Below, piece after piece: positions 54,471 to 64,000 of a stretch of DNA of 64,000 nt. The stretch comes from Periplaneta americana (taxonomy: Eukaryota > Arthropoda > Insecta > Blattodea > Blattidae), in NCBI RefSeq assembly GCF_040183065.1, contig NC_091125.1:118220121-118284120 (forward strand), in the 5' to 3' direction. The notes beneath the pieces are model-generated. The model was not told the origin of the DNA and did not search any database. It saw nothing but the letters and a program-made list of their open reading frames with translations. A program made the translations under genes and the position numbers. Each line of letters starts with the position of its first letter. Within the stretch, counting starts at the first letter, position 1.

Positions 54471-55851
54471 GTGCCTCCTATAAGATCGACATTAGAAGGA
54501 AAAAAATTGCATAGTCAAACAAAAGAAGTGATAAACAATGTATTGGAATTCATGAAGAAAGAAATTCTTGAAGGAATTACAATTCCATTAAAAAAAAGTT
54601 CAGGAGAGGGAGAAAAGCTACTAGCGTGTCCCGCAGCAGTGTTCAAAGAATCAGTGCGGAAGCAAAAACAGTTGCGAGTGGTCAGATTGCTGGATTTGAA
54701 ACGCCAGATAAGAAGAGGACCGTGAAGAAGAGAGTGTTAGACCTAGATGAATTCGACGAGAGTGTAGTGCGACGAAATGCATATGAGTTTTATATTACAG
54801 AGAAACAGGTTCCTACAGTTAAATTACCAAGGCATAAATCGATAGAATCGATAGGCTTTAAGGGTGGAAATTCAAGTTTGAAACAAATATTGCAAAACCT
54901 AGGGTTTCGATGGAAGAAAACTAAATCAAACAGATGTGTGCTGATAGAAAAGTCCGATATAAGTACGAAGAGAATAAATTATTTAAGACTCATAAAGAAA
55001 TACAGATCAGAAGGACGCAATATAGTTTACCTAGATGAGTCTTATATCTTGTTATCCCACATGGATCAGAAATCATGGTGTGACGATAGTAACAGTGATC
55101 TTCTTTCACCTGTGTCAAAAGGTCAAAGACTGATTATAATACATGTTGGAGAAGAAATTGGTTTCGTACCCGTACCTAATGCCCTACTCATGTGGAAATC
55201 TCATCAGGCATTGGGGGATTATCACCACCAAATGAACCAACAGAATTATGAGAAATGGGTTCAAGAAAAATTAACTCCAAATTTACCACTAAATTCTGTA
55301 GTCATTTTCGATAATGCTTCCTATCATAATGTGATACTGAATAAATCTCCAACATCCAACATGCCGAAAGAAGAAATGAAGAACTGGCTCGACAAAGAAG
55401 GCATTCCGTACGATGCAAAAATGTTAAAACCTACGCTGTATGAACTAATTAAAATTGTCAAACCTAGAACAGTTATATATCCGATAGATAAAATTTTTAT
55501 TAATGCAGGACACACCCCCCTCAGGCTTCGATCATATTAGCCAGAATTAAATCCGATAGAAACATTTTGGTCCATTGTGAAAGGGTGGGTTGCATCAAGA
55601 AATACAACATTTACTCTTTCTGGTGTGCAGCAGCTGTGCGAAGAAAAGTCGGTTCGATGACTGCAAGTGACTGGGTTCCGATTTGCAATGGAGTAAAGCA
55701 AATTGAAGATGAGTACATGGAAAGAAAGGTGCATTTCAACAACATTGTAGATCCAGTCATCATACGTTTGGGAGGTGTGAGTGATGACAGAAGTGAAGAC
55801 TCCAGCAGCAGCGATGAAATGGAGGACGTTCAGTTGGAGAACACAGATTAG
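54471..55851 (+). pseudogene. IS630/Tc-type DDE transposase, near-complete pseudogene
   Basis: Frame 54626-55540 (304 codons) has a helix-turn-helix SRSSVQRISAEAK, then NIVYLDESYILLS (first Asp), KGQRLIIIHVGEEIGFVPV and NSVVIFDNASYHNV (second Asp). The TAG at 55538-55540 interrupts it; directly after, in the same frame, comes PELNPIETFWSIVKGWVASR, which has the third acidic residue. A frameshift near 55655 then leads to SMTASDWVPICNGVKQIEDE and an acidic Ser-rich end stopping at 55851. The N-terminal part 54471 onward is in another frame, shifted at a poly-A run near 54592. Thus few lesions, so rather young. Terminal repeats not identified. Confidence 0.88.
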
Positions 55852-55861
55852 CAGCACAAGG

Positions 55862-56255
55862 TAAGTGGTCAACATTTTCCGTTAGTAGTGTAACAAATAA
55901 TTCTGTTGTGTGCTAGCTCTTTCGCTGTGACATCACTCGAGACTCTAGATGTTTTGTCTCCAGTGTAAACATCTGTTGCTCATGTTCGCACAAAAATAAA
56001 TTTGGAGCATAACAATGGTATAAGAAAGTTATATTAATTCAAACAGCAGCTGGTAGTAATAGAATAAACTCGTCATAAGAAGGATTATAAAGTTATTTGT
56101 GAAAACTTACATTTTGTGATTTCACAGTTTTAAATATCGAGGTAAGTTTTTACATAATTACATCCATTTACATTTCTTGCACAAGTATTAATAACAACAA
56201 TTCTTAAAATTTGTTTGATTTTAAGGTTAGCCAGTAATGGTAAAAAAAATCTCTG
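55862..56255. other. No recognised gene
   Basis: Probably 3' flank of the preceding element. Its inverted end may lie here but I could not match it to the left side. Confidence 0.35.
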
Positions 56256-56261
56256 AAATTA

Positions 56262-56935
56262 GGTATCCGAAAAGCATTGGAACAGTATGGCATGCCATAT
56301 ATCACTCTAAATAATAAGATAAACAATAAGATAAGAGAATGAGAGGTTAAACTGTTTTAAGCAGAGAGAGAGAAAAAAACTTTGGTTGAAGAGTTATTGA
56401 TGTGTACAAAATGGGATTTCCTGCTGAGAGATTGATATTCGGAATGTGGTTCAGAGCTACATAAACAGGATAGGGAGAACGGAAAAAATATTCATTGACA
56501 ACCGACCTGGAAAGGACTGGTTACGTGGTTTCCTTGGTAGAAATAAGGAATTAAGTGTCAGGTTTGGTGAAAATATAAAGTGGGTCAGAGGAGCTTTTAC
56601 ATGTGCTGCTAAGACTATGAGTGAGTACTGGTTTTTCCCTAATCTGGAGGTGTCACTGGAGGGATCTCACCACATAATACTATTAATTATGACGAGACTA
56701 ACTTCTTGGACGACCTGAGCCAGTTAAAGTCATCGTCAAACAAGGAGTCAAACCTCCAGAAAGGATAATTGATTCGTCAAAGAGCAACCTTATGGAGAGG
56801 AATATTTACAATTTTGTTACATTCATTTATGCAGACAAGAACTGGAACAAAGAGTTCTTTCTTATAAAAAGTTGGACTTCTGTTTCTCAGCCATGGATAT
56901 GTTGATTTTTAAGTTTAAACACTTGGTTTATGTGT
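56262..56935 (+). pseudogene. pogo/Tigger-like (DDE_1) transposase pseudogene
   Basis: Begins with RKALEQYGMPYITLNNKI (psq-type helix-turn-helix), later KTLVEELLMCTKWDF, then SYINRIGRTEKIFIDNRPGK and DWLRGFLGRNKELSVRFGEN (CENP-B-type DNA-binding part), then NYDETNFLDD with the first catalytic Asp near 56690-56715, DSSKSN-like and DKNWNKEF. Several shifts; the C-terminal half of the catalytic core is missing. Confidence 0.82.
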
Positions 56936-57132
56936 GATTGTTCTTAGTTAAGAGATAGCATTTCTCCCTACTAATTTGGCGAACCTGAGTTAAATTCTCT
57001 GCTGAAATTTATCTCTCTGTAATTGGGGATGAATGTATGTTTTCTTTCAAATGATGATTTTGAGCTTTTTTAAATTGGTTTATTTTATGACACTTTATCA
57101 ACTGCGATGATTATCGAGCATCTGAGTGGAAT

Positions 57133-57294
57133 GAATCCAGGATCCAGTGCCGAAAGTTACCCAGCATTTGCCTTTAGTGGGTTGTGGGAAAACTCCCGAA
57201 AAAAACTCAGCCAGGTAACTTGTCCAACCAGGATTTGAATCCAGGCCCTCTCATTACACAGTCAGCCATGATAACCATTATTCCACAGCTGTGA
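57133..57294 (-). mobile_element. tRNA-derived SINE, family 3, reversed
   Basis: Inverse complement of 48612-48770: GGATCCAGTGCCGAAAGTTA, CAGCCAGGTAACTTGTCCAA, CAGGATTTGAATCCAGG (B box), AGCCATGATAACCATTATTC (A box), CCACAGC. Confidence 0.82.
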
Positions 57295-57604
57295 ACTGGC
57301 TCGAAAAGTCCACCTACTCCTTCAAGATAGAGGTGGCAGTGATGATATGACAGTTGTCTTCAGTTCTGTAATTGAACGTTTTAATTCCCTACTTTTCTCA
57401 GCTTCACTAACAAAGCATTTTGGAGTCGAAAAGTATGTAAGATTGAAATATTCTGTTTAAAAAAAATGATTTATTTCACAACTTCTTTTTCATAGCAGAC
57501 AAGTGAGCATTAAGTGTGACTAGAGAAAGCCACATATTCATGTTAATGCTGTCATCAAGTAGAAAGGTAAGCCCAAAAATAGTTCCATTTCTTTACATAA
57601 AATA

Positions 57605-57840
57605 TCGTCGGCCTGGGTGGCACAGTCGGTCTTTACACACCATAAAGGCCTGGGGGGGGGGGGGGCATGGAGATACAGCTCCATGCTTCTGTGACCTCAG
57701 CACTAGAATGAGATGGTGTGGTCAGTACCACATTCTGACCGCCTTTTGCACATAGAAAAGATCTGGTACTCAATTTGACAGGGTTGTTTTCGTTCCAGTT
57801 CGTAGCTAGTTGCATTACCAACTGAGCTACTTCATTTAGT
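57605..57840 (-). mobile_element. SINE head plus second reversed SINE
   Basis: 57605-57651 (+) resembles a tRNA head, GTCGGCCTGGGTGGCACAGT. It is followed by a poly-G run (57652-57665) and a reversed repeat with AGCACTAGAATGAGATGGTG, TGACCGCCTTTTGCAC and end ACCAACTGAGCTAC, the complement of a GTAGCTCAGTTGGT A-box head. Confidence 0.62.
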
Positions 57841-58315
57841 ATTAACCCTTTGAAGCTAGTTCCTGACTGATAAGTTATAACTAATGTTATCAATTTGGCT
57901 TTCCTTCTATCCATTACAGTGACAAGGATTATTATTTTGCATTGTGGTAGGTGGTTTACCAAATACAGTCTATTATCATTATCACATAGCTTTCATAGTT
58001 AGGCCACTTCTTGACCAATTCTGGCCTCATTTCTTCAAAAGTTATTTCATAGGTATTCCCCGTCTTCTTTTTACTACATATGCTTTTCAGGATTTTATGT
58101 AACTTGTTTGTAATTCTGTCAACATCTTAAATCCATTTCTGCTGTCCTTTCTCTTTATGAATCTGCTGTTCATCCAATTTAGGGAGAACTAGAATACTGT
58201 GCAATTTTATTCTAGTGTTCTGCAGTTTAGAAACATTGCCTGTTATTTTAAAATAATTAATTCATGACTGATATCTTTTTCTCCCTTACCGTCATTGGCT
58301 CATTAAGGATAACTT

Positions 58316-58713
58316 TACACTTGCTACATACAGACCTGTTACTAAATCTACATATTACTCTGTGAAAAGATTTATTAAATCTACATACTTAGACTTCAAC
58401 AAACAAAATTTAATAACACAATCTCAAGGGAAAAAATGGAACTCTCTGCATCAAAATCCACAGTTAATTCCCGATTTACCACGAAAATCGTCTGTAGCTG
58501 CATTTAGATTGGCAACAGGCCATGATTGTTTGGCCAAACACCTGCATAGAATTGGAATATATCAGTCCCCTAACTGTCCATTGTGCAACATAAACCAAGA
58601 AATGGATTCGGAACATCTCAAAATCTGTGCTTCAGTGGCTGGTCATGATAATATCTTTGAAAAATATTGGAGTGCAAGAGGTCAAATGCCTGGCATTAGA
58701 AAACAACAACACT
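58316..58713 (+). pseudogene. LINE 3' end, second copy (5' truncated)
   Basis: Frame 58362-58802 gives [40 protein letters not shown] and [18 protein letters not shown], nearly identical to the minus-strand LINE at 10784-11160. It starts after the RNase H motifs and ends with the same GGCATTAGAAAACAACAAC tail at about 58713. Residues of the frame after that are flank. The close match suggests recent activity of the family. Confidence 0.9.
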
Positions 58714-59074
58714 TGGCCCAACAGAGAACATACATTTTAATATCTTTCAGAAAATGTGGTACCAGTATTAACTTAGTAGTTTCAATTGTAGTGTGTAAAT
58801 AGCAGCTTCAGCCAGTAAAACACTTTAACCAAGTGTATTCAGAACTTACCTGTAGGCAACAGCACTGTTCTAAGTGAATCAACTGTTTGGTAGTTTGGAA
58901 AATATTTTGGAAACTGTTACATTGTGAAACGGCATTTTCAGCAGTAAAAATTTGGTAAATTAGTAAATATGATTAGCAAAGTAATTTAAGTTTGAAATTT
59001 AATACATTATTTGCCGGATTGATATTTTTTAAAAATAGGAAAAGATTGACGTTCTGATATACTACTGGAGTAAC

Positions 59075-59385
59075 TTAAATGATGTTTTCTCACAACTATA
59101 CTATAACATTAGCTTATTATGGTATTCCACGTAACACCATAAAAATAAACTCAAAGGCAACCTCAATGCAAAACCAGGCCGGCCAACAATATTCACAGAG
59201 AAGGGAATATATTTGCGAAACATCTCGAGAAGATAGCAGAATTCGGATTTCCAATGGGCAAACAAGATCTGCGAATGACACTAAAGAGTTATCTTGACAA
59301 AACAGGATGCAAGTGAATAATTTCAAGAACAATATGGTTGATTACGAGTGGGCAAAACTTTTCTAAAATGTCATCCTAACTTGAA
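59075..59385 (+). pseudogene. pogo/Tigger-like N-terminal relic
   Basis: Shifting frames give GRPTIFTEK, EYICETSRE and AEFGFPMGKQDLRMTLKSYL then DKTGC, resembling the CENP-B-type block (AE.GFP....DLR..V..YLD) of pogo-like transposases. No catalytic part. Confidence 0.6.
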
Positions 59386-59389
59386 TCAG

Positions 59390-61555
59390 ATTATGCATCC
59401 TCTTAAAAAGGATCGTACAACCATTGAAAAAGAGATATCAATTAATATAATAATATAAAATACATAATTTCTGTTATGACATTCAATTTGCGTGTTTTAC
59501 TAATAAAATAATTATACAGTTCTTAATTAAAACGTCACATCATTTCAGTGCATTTTATCATATTTTGGGATTAAGTACACTTGCCCAAGATGATCCTAAA
59601 TACAGTGTACTATGCAAGTTGGAAAGTTGGGGCAAAGTTACCCCATGCCAAGGTAACATTGGCCCAATATTTTATGAACTCAGATAAAAATAAAGCAATA
59701 TGTTTGCAATGCTTCAGGAGCATTCATACAAAATTCCTTCTAAAGTGTTTCATTTATTTTATAAAGGAGCAAACACACAAATTACAGAAGTTTACTTTTA
59801 GAGTGGTAAAAATTGGGTCAATGTTACCTCAATTGACGATACATGAAATGAAATTTCCTAATAGATGAAAATATTCCTTTGTTCGGTTATTGAGGACTAT
59901 TTTACTCCTTCAAATGCCAATGACATCGTTTTCTTTATTGAGATTGTTAATCTATATTCTATTTTATTTAAATGTGGCTTCCTGTAAGTTACCTCCTGTA
60001 TGTGACATTATTACTTGGTAATTTGCAAATAACAGAGATTAAGTTAAATGTACAAAGTGGAATATCTTGTATTTCTTCTTTTTGCCATTTCGTTCATGTA
60101 TATGTTAAAATATGTTGGTGAAAGATATTCTTGGCGCACTCCTCTATTAATTTCAGCTGGACTTGATAATTTGAATTGTATTTTGTAAATATTTTATTTA
60201 CTACCATAACAAAAGTAGGAGTTCTGTTATGATAATAAATAAAATTATATAAGCTACTGTGTGTGGTGTGGACTTTTTTATACATTGAAAACTTTCCATT
60301 ATGCACTTTACACACAAGTTGCGTAAATAATAATTATGTTGTCGTAGATATCCATTACTGCTTTTATTATCTGATGTGGGATCAATCTCTTTTTCATTAT
60401 CTCGAATACTGGCATCATAATAACATCATCATATTTTCATTTCACCCAATATTAGTTAAAATTTATCTGTGATGTAAAGATTACATCAAAAGTCCAGATA
60501 GCAGATGTTATTTCATTTAAGGTAAGATGAAAGGAAACAAGGGTGCATTAAATAAAACAACACATATATTAGTTACAAACATTTACTTCTTACAGAAGCT
60601 CATAAAACTAAAATAGAACTCAAGAGACTATTTGTTTCAGTATGTTTACATCCAGTCACTGGTTCAATATTTTGTGGGGGAAACTGAACATATTCAGTAC
60701 AAAGACAAGATGGGAATACTATGAAGCGTTTCTTTAAAGTTTTTCTTTATAACCTAAATATTGTGTGTCGTTCAACAAACATTTAGCAGAGAAAGGAAAA
60801 ACAAACTGTTTACTATCTTGGGCCCTACGTTTACATATTAAGTCATAGAGAGAGCCAGTTTTGTTAGTACATTTCAAAGTAATGAACTCTTGGATTTCTG
60901 ATGACGTGTTATCTCAATGTAGCCAGAGGAGAAATAGAGAGAAAATAAGCAAATACAAAGTCACCAGAAAACTAATGTTCATTTCACAGAGTTTGGTAGA
61001 GAATATCAACATTAAATTTAAGCTATTTTTATTTAATGTTGCAATAACTATGTTTATATTTTAATAATCAAAAATTGTTTGCTATCATGGTTTTATTGGA
61101 TTCAAAAATATTGTGATGTATTGGGACTAGAACCTACTATACAATGTACCACTATTTGAACCTAGAAAACAAAATAACAAATGTAATTTCATATCTCCAT
61201 AACATCAGGTTTGCTACAATCAGAAAACAGTGCCCTTCTGCTACTTGCACTAATCCTGAATAATATTAGTGCTCAGTAAAATAATTGTGTACAAATTTTA
61301 TTTGTATTCTAATTTTAACTTAATTTCCATTCAGATCAAGAGATTGGTCGAATACGAAGCATCTGCTGTATTTCAGAGAGTCTGTTGTGCCCACTAACTA
61401 GCAAGACCAGATGATTCTATGCCATTTTAATGTGAAGTGTCACTGTACCGAAGAATTATTCGACTCATATAAAGCTTTACAATTGGTCAAAATTGTGAAC
61501 GAAAATTTGGTCCAATTAAAGTTGTACAAAGTGGGCAAAAAGTCTATATATCCCG
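59390..61555. other. No recognised gene
   Basis: AT-rich; frames such as 59581-59868 have no recognisable domain. No repeat ends found. Confidence 0.4.
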
Positions 61556-61559
61556 GTTT

Positions 61560-62110
61560 TCAATATAGATTTAAAATAAATTCACTTGTCTGTGATGGAT
61601 CCAAAACATCGGTATGCAGTTCTCCATGATCTCTGCATCTCCAGGTCCATTTATTCATTTTCCGTAGCATTAGTGGCATCACAGTCATGAAGGCATTGCA
61701 CACAGTGTTGTAAAGTAGCACCTTTTGCTGACATCCTGCTTTATAATACCTCAAAGAGAATTATCTGGTGTGGTGAGATCTGGACTTCTCTTGTTAGGAA
61801 CTGGTGGAGAAGCAACTGGTATGCTTTCAAGTCCTTTCGCATGTGGTCTCTCATGATTGAATACGAAATATTCAATTCAGAAGCATGCTTACAGGTTGGC
61901 TTAATTGGAGATTGGGTTATTGATTCTTTAACAGCAGCACAAGTTTCTAAATGTGTCAACAGTCTCCCACTCCGAGATGCATCATTTACAGATTCTGTCG
62001 TAAAAGTCTTCCGTTTCCAGGTCAGTAATGTTCTCTTCGATGGTGATGCCTTCCAAAAATGCTGCTGAAGGTTGGTCATGATTTGTGCAATTGTTTATCC
62101 AGTATGCAGT
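61560..62110 (-). pseudogene. DUF4817/Tc-type transposase N-terminal relic
   Basis: Minus strand 62079-61741: TTESVNDASRSGRLLTHLET, AAVKESITQSPIKPTCKHAS, ELNISYSIMRDHMRKDLKAY. This is the second helix-turn-helix of DUF4817-group transposases (pattern RSGRP..T.E....V...I..SP..S.R..A.ELGIS...V..IL..DLK). Frame breaks at both ends; catalytic domain absent. Confidence 0.7.
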
Positions 62111-62546
62111 CATTCATGAATCCACACTGCAGTCATTAAACATTCTTCAGTCACGAAAATGCTTAAATCCGCTATATTTTCATTCATTATCAATTGTTTC
62201 ATTATTGTTGCCTCACACGTTTTTAATCACTCTCGATTCCATTGTTAGATTGATCTATTATTATAAATATCTGCATAGACGACATTTTATAACCACAGAA
62301 GACATTTATATCAAGGAGTATATGGACTTCTCACCCACTCTATACTCAAGGACCTGTTAACTATCCATCAACCTACTGCCTTGATATGTATACTGTTCAT
62401 AACAATGTTCTGATGGGAGAAAACGAAGATATCAATATTTGTGTAACATAGCAACTATGTATTGATATTGCTGTGAGGATGCCAAGCACAATAATGAAAA
62501 ACTGCAAATACTACATTTCTACAGAAATTATTTTGATGGTATTTTA

Positions 62547-62588
<42 letters not shown>

Positions 62589-63344
62589 GCACTTATAATC
62601 TTCAATAACTCTACTATCACTTAGACAACGTGACAACAGTTCTTTATTTAAGCAAATGTTCTAATAATAATGAACTTAAAGAAGAAAGAAATAAAATTAA
62701 TTCATCATCTGATCTATCAGAATGTTTTGTTACTTCCGCATATTTTAATATAGTCTCTCTCTCTATTTATTTTTTCCTTTTCATGTTACGACTGTTAACC
62801 TGACTAAAATGTCAAGTTATTTAAACTAGTCATAGTATCATTTTTTTTTATCGTTTATAGCAAAGAAAATTTTAGAAAATGCATAGTATTGAAGGAGAGT
62901 TATTTTTCCCTGCTCATCTGTCACTTTTGGTTAGCTCTTATGTTGTTAAGAAAGGAATTTGGGACCAATTCGATGGTGTTCAGGTAAAGAGGGTTGTCAT
63001 TTTTTGTGCAAATGGAGTTTTGTTCTCCAGGTGAATATGCAAGTAAAATTCTACAAGTGGGCGTGCAAAAAACAAAGTAATACTAGCATTTGATGTGTTT
63101 TATTTGTGTAGGAAATTGTTAGCAGTAAGGATCTGAAGTTTAATTTTCATTTATCTCAAAACTAATTTTTATGACTTATTTCCCTTTACACAAACACCTA
63201 CCTCTGATTGAGGATCTGGCTGATATGTACATCTATTATCAGGCAGTACATCTCACTTGATGGTATGTGTCAGAGTAAGAACAAATGTTTGTATTCATCT
63301 GAAGTCTGATTAGTGTAATATGTAGCTGATCAGCAATGTATGCA
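62111..63344. other. No recognised gene; one microsatellite
   Basis: (ATT)n at 62548-62587, about 13 units. Otherwise unremarkable AT-rich DNA. Confidence 0.5.
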
Positions 63345-63472
63345 ATGGAGGGGGAAAGGAACTTGTCACCCTACTCTATTATCTCCTGGCCTGATTGCCT
63401 CATAAGTGGTGCCATGTTGGTATCACTTATGAGGTTCAGACCTGTCTTCGGACAGTTGACTAAACAACAACC
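63345..63472 (+). mobile_element. SINE family 2, 3' fragment
   Basis: ATGGAGGGGGAAAGGAACTT, CTCTATTATCTCCTGGCCTG, CCTCATAAGTGGTGCCATG and CTTCGGACAGTTGACTAAAC match the 3' half of 25131-25375. Head missing. Confidence 0.82.
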
Positions 63473-64000
63473 CAAACACTATCGCATTTCTAGAAGTACT
63501 ATGCCAATATTTTACTAACAACTAGAAAAATCTCAGTCAGGACTGTCATCAGTCCTAGATCTTCCTGTACAAAGTCAGCGCAGTAAAACCATACTAAATA
63601 TATGTAAACCAGTGTTATAACCACAACTGACAATTTTACCATAGGACAAGCCTGCCAGTTTCAGACAATACAAACAGGCTAGCAGACAGGCACTGTTTCA
63701 GAATGAAGCAACCAACTAAAGTGAAACTAGTAGAACATTACAACAAAAAGATCACCGTGCACCACAAGCCCCAATCACCAAGCACAACAATCTTATCATT
63801 GTCACTTGCTGCGACTAAATTACACGTCCCAATAAATCAAAGTTGCAGTAAAACAGGTTAATCCGACCTTACAGCATTGTACTTATTCATCTTAATAACT
63901 AAAGACACTCTCTCATTTCATGAGATGCCACTACTCTTAACAACTACCGTACACACGATGTACAGTGAAACCTGTCACACCATGATTCCTACACATCTTA
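63473..64000. other. No recognised feature at window end
   Basis: Somewhat A/C-rich; no frame or repeat recognised. Confidence 0.35.

Noticed and set aside
1..64000. CRISPR array, operon, prophage or other prokaryotic system
   Set aside because: Spliced exons, SINEs, LINEs and microsatellites show a eukaryotic chromosome; no regularly spaced repeat array is present.

Overview
This is a window of an AT-rich, repeat-dense insect genome. The families of mobile elements (DUF4817-type and mariner/Tc1 transposases, tRNA-derived SINEs, a LINE whose 3' end codes for the '[12 protein letters not shown]...RWRAYVR' type tail) suggest a cockroach or close blattodean relative, possibly Periplaneta; that assignment is inference from repeat style, not from a host marker gene.

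The only host gene I can support is the 3' two thirds of a signal-induced proliferation-associated 1-like gene (SIPA1L/SPAR family RapGAP) on the + strand. It has sixteen coding exons between 4879 and 36816, 3402 coding bases in all (1133 codons plus stop). Every exon joins the next in frame with GT/AG ends. In order they encode the Rap_GAP domain (first five exons), a linking segment, a PDZ domain (7th and 8th exons), a long Ser/Thr/Pro/Asn-rich tail and a C-terminal leucine-zipper coiled coil. The first visible exon starts inside the GAP region in phase 0, so the promoter, 5' UTR and N-terminal exons lie upstream of this window.

Nearly all other recognisable sequence is mobile. 1-4878 (upstream intron or flank) holds a 617-bp PIF/Harbinger-like MITE flanked by TTA, a three-unit ~180-bp tandem repeat and a 680-bp foldback element flanked by TA. 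The introns hold a degraded LINE with RT and RNase H domains (10771-13445) interrupted by a palindromic tRNA-bearing element, a DUF4817 MITE, Tc/mariner relics, further LINE fragments, a LINE ORF1 fragment with a decayed 2A-like motif, and many SINEs.

From 36817 to 64000 no host gene is recognisable. This part holds the probable 3' UTR, microsatellites, a nested TTA-flanked element with a Tc1 fragment (46621-48513), a mariner pseudogene, a solo LTR with a 4-bp target duplication (51393-52104), a hAT-like relic, a nearly complete IS630/Tc-type transposase pseudogene (54471-55851), two pogo/Tigger relics, a second copy of the LINE 3' end and a minus-strand DUF4817 relic. I found no CRISPR array, rRNA gene or convincing functional tRNA gene. 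The tRNA-like segments look like SINE heads.
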